This document shows positions 45,662 through 53,373 of a DNA stretch of 63,569 bases, piece by piece. Every line of letters begins with the position of its first letter. Positions within the stretch are counted from its first letter, which is position 1. The stretch spans positions 1 to 63,569 of the forward strand of contig NZ_VORR01000022.1 of NCBI RefSeq assembly GCF_007997085.1, read 5' to 3'. Position numbers and translations under genes: made by a program. Under the pieces are notes generated by a model. It was not told the DNA's origin, did not search any database, and was given only the letters and a program-made list of their open reading frames with translations. The stretch is from Polaribacter sp. IC066. GTDB lineage: Bacteria; Bacteroidota; Bacteroidia; Flavobacteriales; Flavobacteriaceae.

Positions 45662-46576
45662 TTACTCTGATACGATAATAAACCACCAATCAAACTCTGG
45701 TGTACCGTCTGTAGTTCTTACAATCATTTCATTCGGTGTTTCTCTTTCAAAGATCTCGTATTGATGATTACCACCTGAATAGTACCCAATAAAAGCGTTA
45801 CCTGATAAACTAATTATTTCTACTCCTCCAGGAGCAGTCAATGTATAGCTTTCGGTATAATCTGCAAAAGCATAATTTTCTATATCTGCTCCGTTTGCAC
45901 TTCCGGCTGTATTAGGACCTAAATCATTTACAATATGAGGACTTCTTCCAAAAATATCACCATTTGTTACGTATGTAAACGTACCGTCTGAACTAAATAC
46001 AAAACGATCATCATACATGCCTACACCTGCTTTTTCTTCTATACCTGCACTATACCATTCCGTTGGTGTTGACCCGCCTATTGGACCTAATCCAAAATGA
46101 CCTGCTTTTACCGATTGAATTTTCCATGTTCTTGAAGTTACAGCATTTGGCGTTGCTGGATCATAACCATACAATTTAGAAATTAATGCTTCTGGTGGTG
46201 CATAGGTTGATAATACATCTACCTGAATTGACTTCGTAGACGAAACACCTGCAGTTCCGGCAGCAACAACAGTTATTGTGTATGAATTTAAGCCTAATGA
46301 ACTAAAACTTATTGAAGTTTCTCCAGAAAGCGCAACCGTTTCTACACCGTCAAAAACATACTTATAAGAAATGGTGTTGTCTGCAGTTGCCTTAAAGTTT
46401 ACCACTCCACTGCCATCTCCATTAGGATTTGCATCATCTGCACCCACGATTTCTGCAGTAATTTGAATATTTGATGGTGCTATTATTTCGCCGAACGTAT
46501 AATCATTCTCTTGACAGCCTAAAAAAGCTAACACTGCTAAAAGAAACGTCGCTTTTAAATATTTTGCTATTTTCAT
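45662..46576 (-). CDS. PKD-type surface lipoprotein
   Basis: A 304-residue lipoprotein (lipobox FLGC, Cys at 21). The N-terminal half contains a PKD/Ig-like domain (VNFKATADNTISYKYVFDGVE … YTITVVAAGTAG). The C-terminal half begins SRTWKIQSVKAGHFGLGPIGG and is rich in aromatics (EWYSAGIEEKAGVGMYDDRFVF, ending DWWFIIV), which suggests a beta-barrel or lipocalin-like sugar-binding fold. It has no catalytic motif. It is the fourth gene of the susCD operon, where SusE/F-like binding proteins usually sit; I infer an auxiliary glycan-binding role. Confidence 0.7.
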   Translation of the reverse strand: MKIAKYLKATFLLAVLAFLGCQENDYTFGEIIAPSNIQITAEIVGADDANPNGDGSGVVNFKATADNTISYKYVFDGVETVALSGETSISFSSLGLNSYTITVVAAGTAGVSSTKSIQVDVLSTYAPPEALISKLYGYDPATPNAVTSRTWKIQSVKAGHFGLGPIGGSTPTEWYSAGIEEKAGVGMYDDRFVFSSDGTFTYVTNGDIFGRSPHIVNDLGPNTAGSANGADIENYAFADYTESYTLTAPGGVEIISLSGNAFIGYYSGGNHQYEIFERETPNEMIVRTTDGTPEFDWWFIIVSE

Positions 46577-46610
46577 TTTATTTGTTTTTTATATTTTATT
46601 AGTTCAACAA

Positions 46611-48605
46611 TTAGTTTATTGACAACACAACATCATCAATATTAACCATCCCATTTTCTCCATTTAAATCAAATAGCACACGAGCATCTAAAGCTCCAAA
46701 ATTTTCTGAAGATAAAATTAACGTATAAGTTGCTCTTACTGTTGTAATATCGACTGGTTTTGAATCATTAGAGAAATCTCCTCCGCTTAAACCAATTCCG
46801 CCAATTATAGCTCTATTGACATCTGACCAAGCATCAAAAGTTAATGTGTACGTATTTCCTTCAACAATTTCAAGTTTTTGACTCACATTTACAAGGTAAG
46901 GCTCACTTGGGTTTGCATTTGTTACGTTTCTAGAGTAGTATGTATTACCACCGTCTGTTACCACTGGTGCCGCACTAGTATCATCAACACCTACAAGCCA
47001 AGAAGCACTTCCGTTTTGGAAATCTCCGTTGGTTAATAAGTTATCTACCTTTAAATTTAACGAAACATTATCGATATTCACTAGCCCATTTTCTCCGTTT
47101 AAATCAAATAACACTCGAGCATCTGCAGCCCCAAAAGAACCTGAAGATAGTGTTAATGTATAGGTTGCTCTTACTGTTGTAATATCTACTGGTTTTGAAT
47201 CATTAGAAAAATCGCCTCCACTTAAACCAATTCCACCAATAATAGCTCTATTTACATCTGACCAAGCATCAAAAGTTAACGTGTACGTATTTCCTGCAAC
47301 TATTTCAAGTTTTTGGCTCACATTTACAAGGTAAGGCTCACTTGGGTTTGCATTTGTTACGTTCACGGAATAGTACGTATTACCCGCATTTGTTACTACT
47401 GGTGCAGCGCTATTATCATCAACACCTACAAGCCAAGAATCACTTCCGTTTTCGAAATCTCCGTTGGTTAATAATCCGTCGTTAAAATTTGAGATTACAC
47501 TTACTTTATAGAAGTATAAATTATCGATAAAAACACTACCTGAACCAACAATTTTAAATTGTTTCAAATTCGTTACTGCTAAACCTTGATCTGTAAAATC
47601 TGACATCGGAATATCAAAACTATTCCATTGATTTGGTACTAATTCTTTGGTTACAAATTTTTCATCTGCTGCAGCAATACCATTTGGTAATGGAAAAATG
47701 TCTATCGTTGTAGCATCTGGCGTCCAAATATCAATATGAAGAAACTCCATTGCAGAAGCATCTACCTCTTCACCAATATCGATATCTTGATAATTTAGGT
47801 TGTTGTATTGCAACATCGCATCCCCATTTAAATCAAAAGCAGTAAATAGTGTTGTTTGACCCCGGTTTGGATAAAAATCTGTGTCAGCAATATCTGTGTA
47901 AGCATCGCTAAAAATAGAGATCACGTCATTTGCTTCTCTATTTGGTGGTGATGGTGCTGAAGAAATAGGCGCTAAAATTTCTGTTACTTCGAATTCTACT
48001 GCGAATTCTGTGGTTTCAATTGCACCACCTCTTGCTATTACTTTTACTGAATACGTTCCTGCAGTTTCATATTGATATGAAATAGTTGTACCAATATTAC
48101 CAGATACAACAGGCTGTGTTACCCCAGTTTCACCTGAAACAAAATCAAACATAGCAGCAAAATCTGCGTTTGCAGTAATATTTACTTTCCTTGAGATTGC
48201 AGCATCATTTTCTATTACAGCAACCAAATTTTGAGGTGCTTGAAAAGAAACTACTAATTGTTGAATAGTCTCAACAATGTCTCCGCTTAAATTTAAAGCT
48301 TCTACTTTTACTTCATAAGTTCCTTCTGCGTAGATATGGTTTACACTTTCTCCTTGATTAATACTTGCTGGTTCTGCTGTTGCATCACCAAAATAAATAT
48401 TAAAACTAACCGCACCACTAGCAGTTGGAGTTATAGTTACTGCACCTGTATTATCTTGTGTTATCTCGTAAAGAGCTGTTACATCTGTTGGCAATGCCAT
48501 GTTGTCAGCAAAAGAGATATCTCTTAAATTATCTGTACACGCTGTTACGATTAGTAACAGCATGATAGAAATTTTATAAATATTTTTCATTTTTTTCATT
48601 ATCAT
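46611..48605 (-). CDS. Surface glycan-binding protein with PKD and tandem CBM4-like modules
   Basis: A 664-residue lipoprotein (lipobox IVTAC; the start may be the third codon, MKKMKN). There are two PKD-type domains (residues ~40-210; VSFNIYFGDATAEPA, GTYSVKVIARGG). A beta-sandwich follows (~225-370), running from VISIFSDAYTDIADTDF to FIDNLYFYK, like those in the two Big2 lipoproteins. Two tandem CBM4/9-type modules start LLTNGDFENGSDSWLVG at ~378 and LLTNGDFQNGSASWLVG at ~523, with a period of 145 residues and high identity. CBM4 modules bind beta-1,3-glucans in characterised cases. It sits 6 nt after susD and is the main candidate surface glycan-binding protein. Confidence 0.82.
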   Translation of the reverse strand: MIMKKMKNIYKISIMLLLIVTACTDNLRDISFADNMALPTDVTALYEITQDNTGAVTITPTASGAVSFNIYFGDATAEPASINQGESVNHIYAEGTYEVKVEALNLSGDIVETIQQLVVSFQAPQNLVAVIENDAAISRKVNITANADFAAMFDFVSGETGVTQPVVSGNIGTTISYQYETAGTYSVKVIARGGAIETTEFAVEFEVTEILAPISSAPSPPNREANDVISIFSDAYTDIADTDFYPNRGQTTLFTAFDLNGDAMLQYNNLNYQDIDIGEEVDASAMEFLHIDIWTPDATTIDIFPLPNGIAAADEKFVTKELVPNQWNSFDIPMSDFTDQGLAVTNLKQFKIVGSGSVFIDNLYFYKVSVISNFNDGLLTNGDFENGSDSWLVGVDDNSAAPVVTNAGNTYYSVNVTNANPSEPYLVNVSQKLEIVAGNTYTLTFDAWSDVNRAIIGGIGLSGGDFSNDSKPVDITTVRATYTLTLSSGSFGAADARVLFDLNGENGLVNIDNVSLNLKVDNLLTNGDFQNGSASWLVGVDDTSAAPVVTDGGNTYYSRNVTNANPSEPYLVNVSQKLEIVEGNTYTLTFDAWSDVNRAIIGGIGLSGGDFSNDSKPVDITTVRATYTLILSSENFGALDARVLFDLNGENGMVNIDDVVLSIN

Positions 48606-48611
48606 TATTTT

Positions 48612-50108
48612 TTAATAATTTGAATTTTGTGTCCAACGGTCTCCTGCCAACTGAATTTCTATTTCAGGAATCGGAAAAACTTCATGTTTACCTGCAACAA
48701 AACCAGTAATTGCTTGCGCTGCTTTGCCAGTTCTTACTAAATCAAAAAAGCGATGCCCTTCACCAACTAACTCTACTCTTCTTTCTTGAAAAATATTTTC
48801 TGTTAACGTTGCACCAGTAGCTGTAATATTATTTGAAGTATTACCAAAAGCTCTTGCTCTTACTCTGTTTAAATACTCTTGCGCTTTTGCGTCATTTGGC
48901 GCAGTACTTCTATTAAACGCTTCGGCTGCCATTAATAAAACATCTGCATACCGAATTGCTCTGTAGTTGTTAGGGTTTGTTAAGTTTCTGTCTCCTTGTG
49001 CATTTATAGCTCTAACTCTAGGAATGTATTTTCTATTAAAATAACCTGTATGCTCATAACCTACTCCAAAAGTTGCTCCTGTACTTGCAGCCCAAGCATC
49101 AATATCTAATATGGCAACATCTCTTCTTAAGTCTCCTGTTTGAAATGCATCATATACTTCTTGTACGGGTACATTAAAACTAAAACCTGAAGAAAAAATA
49201 TCTCCTGCTGAACCTGGAGTTGCGGCATAATTTCTAATTCCACTAAAACCAACAGCAACATTACCCTCACTACATTGTAAACAGCCAAAGCCTGCTCCTT
49301 CTGCCTCTGAATATTGAACTTCAAAAACGGATTCTATATTATTTTCTCCTTCTGCTTCAAAAATAGTGCTATAATCTGTTACCAAACTATGAGGACCATT
49401 TAGAATAAGATTATCTAAAACAGTTGCAGCTTCTGCAAATTTATCCTGAAATAAATACGCTTTACCTAACAATGCTTGCGCTGCACCCTTGGTAACTCTG
49501 CCAGGTACGCTTTGGGTATACGGAAGATTAGCCGCAGCATATATTAAATCTGCCTCAATTTGTGCGTATACATCTGCTTTCGGAGCTCTATCGATTTCAA
49601 ACTGTTCTCCAAAAAGAATTCTCTTGTCTACAATTAAAGGAACATCACCAAACCATTTTACTAACTCAAAATAATAATAAGCTCTTAAAAATCTAGTTTG
49701 AGCTAGTACTTGCTCTTTCCCTGCAAAGTCTATATTATCCTTAAATTCCATAATATAATTAGCCCTGTTTACGCCAGAAAACATCCAACCCCAAATATCT
49801 CTTAATTGAGCATTTAAAGGTGTGTGTATCATATCGTCTACTTCTTGAATACCAACTACATCGGTAGCACTCTCACCACCCGCTAATGTATTGTCTGATG
49901 CAATTTCACCTAACATTACATTTAAATAGGTAGATTGTAACAAGTCATAAGCACCAATAAGTGCATCTTGATAATCTTGCTCTGTTTTGAAAAAATCTTC
50001 AGAGTTTTTTGCATTTGATTTCACATCCACAAAATCATCACTACAAGAATAAATTCCTAGAGTAAGTATGAATAATGCTACTATTTTATTTATGTTTATT
50101 TTTTTCAT
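48612..50108 (-). CDS. susD: SusD/RagB-family glycan-binding lipoprotein
   Basis: A 498-residue lipoprotein (lipobox GIYSC). The SusD N-terminal part has VDVKSNAKNSEDFFKTEQDYQDALIGAYD, then the TPR-bearing region (LAQTRFLRAYYYFELVKWFGDVPLI), and the conserved RYADVLLMAAEAFNR and the terminal FPIPEIEI segment. It forms the lid on the SusC channel at the cell surface. Directly downstream of susC (10-nt gap). Specificity for beta-glucan is inferred from the surrounding enzymes. The gene symbol is used in the general sense of a SusD homologue. Confidence 0.95.
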   Translation of the reverse strand: MKKININKIVALFILTLGIYSCSDDFVDVKSNAKNSEDFFKTEQDYQDALIGAYDLLQSTYLNVMLGEIASDNTLAGGESATDVVGIQEVDDMIHTPLNAQLRDIWGWMFSGVNRANYIMEFKDNIDFAGKEQVLAQTRFLRAYYYFELVKWFGDVPLIVDKRILFGEQFEIDRAPKADVYAQIEADLIYAAANLPYTQSVPGRVTKGAAQALLGKAYLFQDKFAEAATVLDNLILNGPHSLVTDYSTIFEAEGENNIESVFEVQYSEAEGAGFGCLQCSEGNVAVGFSGIRNYAATPGSAGDIFSSGFSFNVPVQEVYDAFQTGDLRRDVAILDIDAWAASTGATFGVGYEHTGYFNRKYIPRVRAINAQGDRNLTNPNNYRAIRYADVLLMAAEAFNRSTAPNDAKAQEYLNRVRARAFGNTSNNITATGATLTENIFQERRVELVGEGHRFFDLVRTGKAAQAITGFVAGKHEVFPIPEIEIQLAGDRWTQNSNY

Positions 50109-50118
50109 TATCTATCTT

Positions 50119-53100
50119 TTAAAAATTAACATTCATTCCAAATAAAAATGTTTTTGGATTTGGATAAAATCCTTGATCTATACCTGCTCCGATTGCATTA
50201 CCATTTGAAGTAGTTGGATCAAAACCTCTATATTTTGTGAGTGTTAATAAGTTACTTCCAGTAATATAAAATCTTACTTTCTCAAATTCAAGTCTCTTTA
50301 ATTTATCACTATTTAAAGTATACCCTATCTGTACATTTTGTAATCTAACAAAAGAACCATCTTCTACAAAGAAATCTGAAAATAAGATGTTTCCGTTAGC
50401 ACCTGTTGTTACTCTTGGAAAAGAATCACTTGTACCTGGCCCTGTCCATCTATCTAAAAAATAAGAGGGTCTGTTTGTTAGCGGTAAGTTTCTTTCGTAA
50501 TTTCTAACCAACTCATTCCCAATTGATGCAAAAGCGTAGGCATTAAAATCGAAATTCTTGTAGTTAAGAGAAATATTTAATCCCATAGTCATATCTGCAA
50601 TTGGGTCACCAATATACGTTCTATCATCACCATCAATTATACCATCGCCATTATTGTCTACAAATCTTAAATCACCTGGTGCTGCATTTAACTGTGTTGC
50701 ATGTGCATTGACATCTGCTTGTGTTTGAAAAATACCATCTGTTTGATATCCGTAAAAATAACCAATAGGCAAACCAGCTTCCATTCTTGATGGTGGCTCT
50801 TGGCCAACTCCAAAAGAACCTCCTTGTAAAATACCAGTAGAATTACCTACAAATAAAACATTGTTTTCTAATGTTGTGAAATTATAATTTGCACTAAACC
50901 TCAAATCACTAGAAATTTGTTCTTTATACCCTATAGAAAATTCAAAACCTTTATTTTCTACTGTACCTGCGTTTACCAGTGGTGAACCAGAACCGGGAGC
51001 AGAAACACCTAGCAACCCTGATGCTTGTGGTTGCACTAATAAATCTTCTGTCTTTTTATTAAAATAATCTGCAGTAATATTTATTTTATTAAATAATTCT
51101 ACATCCACCCCAATATTTAAAGGAATTTGTTTTTCCCATCTTATTTCTGGATTAGAAATTCTACCAAAAGCTGCATTTCCTTGTACAATTTCGTCATTAA
51201 ATACATAAGCTCCTTCGCCATCTAATAAAGAAACAAATCCAAAAGCAGGAATTCTATCATTTCCTAAAATACCATAACTTGCTCTAAATTTCAAAAAGTT
51301 TAAAACATCAGAATCCTTTAAAAAATCCTCTTCTGATGCTACCCAACCCAAAGATGCTGTTGGGAAAATACCAAATTTATTTGCAGGTCCGAATTTTGAA
51401 GAACCATCTCTTCTAATTACAGCCGAAAAAAGATATTTACTGTCATAACTATATTGCATTCTTGAGAAGTAAGACAATAAACGATCATCGTATCTTAAAT
51501 TTAAACCGTTATTTCTACCTCTAAAAATCTCTAAAAAATCTCCATTCTCTGCAAGTCCGTTAATAGTTACATCATTAATATTGGTTCCGTCAGCAAAACT
51601 TAATTGATTTCTAATTATATTACCTTGCGTTCTAAAAACAGAGGTACCCAGCATAACTTTAACATCATGCACATCATTAAAAACCCTTTCATAATTTACA
51701 AAAGCATCAAAAGTATAATCTTTGTTATGTTCTTCATACTCTGAAAAAGTACTTTCAAAAATATTAAAAACGTTTGATGGTCCATAAATAAACTCGGGTG
51801 CAAAACTATTAGAGTTCACTACAGAATAGTTGAATTGTATTCTTGATTCTGCTGTAAAATATTCTAAAAACTTATAATTTAAACCATAGCTTCCTGCAAT
51901 TTTATTTACCCAAGTTCTATTTTCAGAATTCTCTACTTGCGCTAACGGATTGGCTACTTCAATACCTGTACCAATTGCTGGTGGTGTAGAGAAATCTCCG
52001 TTTGCATCAAAAACACTTGTAGTAGATGGCATATTCAAAGCATTAAACAATACAGAACCTAAAGTGTTCTCTACTAGATTCTGCTTATTTGTATTTGTAT
52101 AAATAGTAGAAGATGTAAACTTTAAATTATCTAATATATCTGTACTAAAATTAAATCTTGCAGTGGTTCTATTAAAATTAGATTTACTGCCCCCTATAAT
52201 TCCGTCTTGATCTAAAAGAGAGATTCCGAAGGCCATAGCAGATTTTTCTGTTCCTTTACTACCAGAATAGTCAATACTTCTAATTGGTGCTGTTTCAAAA
52301 ACCTCATTTTGCCAATTGGTACCTTGTCCTAAACCACTTACATTAGAAAATGGCAATACTTCTCCGTTTGCTGCAAAAGCCTCATTTGCTAAAAGTGCAT
52401 ATTCAATAGCATTTAAAAGTGGAATTTTTCTTGTTGTTTGTTGAAAACCATAGGTCATATTTAAGTTAGACTTTAAATCGGTGTTTTTTCTACCGCCTTT
52501 AGTCGTTATTAAAATAACTCCGTTTGCCCCACGAACTCCATAGATACCAGCTGTTGCATCTTTTAAGATATTCATCGATTCCACATCATTAGGATTCACA
52601 ACACTTAAATCTTCAATAACGTTACCATCTAATAAAATTAAAGGTCTACCATCTCCGTTTGTAGAAACCCCTCTAATTTGAATATTTAAACCAGCACCTG
52701 GTGAACCAGAGCTTGATGTAATATTAACACCAGCAACCTGACCTTGCAAAGCCTGATCTATTCTTGTTGGTTTTAAATCGTCTATCGCTGCGCTAGAAAC
52801 TACAGAAACAGCGCCTGTAACTTCTTTTTTTCTTTGAGTACCATACCCAATTACAACAATTTCATCTAAAGCCACTGCCGATTGATCTAGAGAAACATTC
52901 ATGGTTTCTCCGTTTACAATAACTTCTTTTGGTTTGTATCCCAAATAGTTAAAGACCAATACAACACCTTTCTGTACTTTATTGAAACTGAACAAACCAT
53001 CAAAATCGGTTTGTGTTCCGCTTACAGTCCCTTTAATTATAATACTTACACCGGGTAAAACATCGCCAGTAGCAGCATCTTTAACGACTCCTTTTACATC

Positions 53101-53166
53101 CACAGTTTGTGCACTTGCAAAAACCGATCCTAATGCAAAGAGTAGCATCATCATTTTTTTTCTCAT
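50119..53166 (-). CDS. susC: SusC/RagA-family TonB-dependent outer-membrane transporter
   Basis: A 1015-residue protein with a signal peptide (…LLFALGSVFASAQ) and an N-terminal carboxypeptidase-D-regulatory-like domain (23-95; VKGVVKDAATGDVLPGVSI). The characteristic DEIVVIGYGTQ segment is at 101-111. A plug follows (~112-225; VAGVNITSSSGSPGAGLNIQIRG, DATAGIYGVRGANGVILITTK), then a large beta-barrel to the C-terminus (ending KTFLFGMNVNF, with terminal Phe). It imports oligosaccharides across the outer membrane using TonB energy. It is the first gene of its operon, with promoter and operator at 53194-53252. Confidence 0.95.
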   Translation of the reverse strand: MRKKMMMLLFALGSVFASAQTVDVKGVVKDAATGDVLPGVSIIIKGTVSGTQTDFDGLFSFNKVQKGVVLVFNYLGYKPKEVIVNGETMNVSLDQSAVALDEIVVIGYGTQRKKEVTGAVSVVSSAAIDDLKPTRIDQALQGQVAGVNITSSSGSPGAGLNIQIRGVSTNGDGRPLILLDGNVIEDLSVVNPNDVESMNILKDATAGIYGVRGANGVILITTKGGRKNTDLKSNLNMTYGFQQTTRKIPLLNAIEYALLANEAFAANGEVLPFSNVSGLGQGTNWQNEVFETAPIRSIDYSGSKGTEKSAMAFGISLLDQDGIIGGSKSNFNRTTARFNFSTDILDNLKFTSSTIYTNTNKQNLVENTLGSVLFNALNMPSTTSVFDANGDFSTPPAIGTGIEVANPLAQVENSENRTWVNKIAGSYGLNYKFLEYFTAESRIQFNYSVVNSNSFAPEFIYGPSNVFNIFESTFSEYEEHNKDYTFDAFVNYERVFNDVHDVKVMLGTSVFRTQGNIIRNQLSFADGTNINDVTINGLAENGDFLEIFRGRNNGLNLRYDDRLLSYFSRMQYSYDSKYLFSAVIRRDGSSKFGPANKFGIFPTASLGWVASEEDFLKDSDVLNFLKFRASYGILGNDRIPAFGFVSLLDGEGAYVFNDEIVQGNAAFGRISNPEIRWEKQIPLNIGVDVELFNKINITADYFNKKTEDLLVQPQASGLLGVSAPGSGSPLVNAGTVENKGFEFSIGYKEQISSDLRFSANYNFTTLENNVLFVGNSTGILQGGSFGVGQEPPSRMEAGLPIGYFYGYQTDGIFQTQADVNAHATQLNAAPGDLRFVDNNGDGIIDGDDRTYIGDPIADMTMGLNISLNYKNFDFNAYAFASIGNELVRNYERNLPLTNRPSYFLDRWTGPGTSDSFPRVTTGANGNILFSDFFVEDGSFVRLQNVQIGYTLNSDKLKRLEFEKVRFYITGSNLLTLTKYRGFDPTTSNGNAIGAGIDQGFYPNPKTFLFGMNVNF

Positions 53167-53193
53167 AAAAAAAGTTTTAAATTATAGTTTAAA

Positions 53194-53252
53194 CAAAAAT
53201 AGTGGTAATTATTTGTTAAAGTTGCAAAAAAAGCCGCAACAATAAACATACA
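53194..53252 (-). promoter_or_regulatory. Operator-promoter of the SusCD operon
   Basis: On the minus strand: TGTATG, 4 nt, TTGTTGCGG (together 53234-53252), 32 nt, then TATTTTTG (53194-53201), a perfect TAnnTTTG -7 box, with a TTTG further upstream. The start codon is 28 nt from the -7 box. The same site with the same 32-nt spacing precedes the long enzyme operon (45281-45340). Confidence 0.7.
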
Positions 53253-53373
53253 CTACAAAAAAACATATAAAACAGGCTAAACCACTTATTTTTAAAAATT
53301 TAAAAAATGAACATTTACTTTATAAATAAGAAATGTTGTGTTTATGTATGGTTAAATCTCCCTGTTTATAGAA

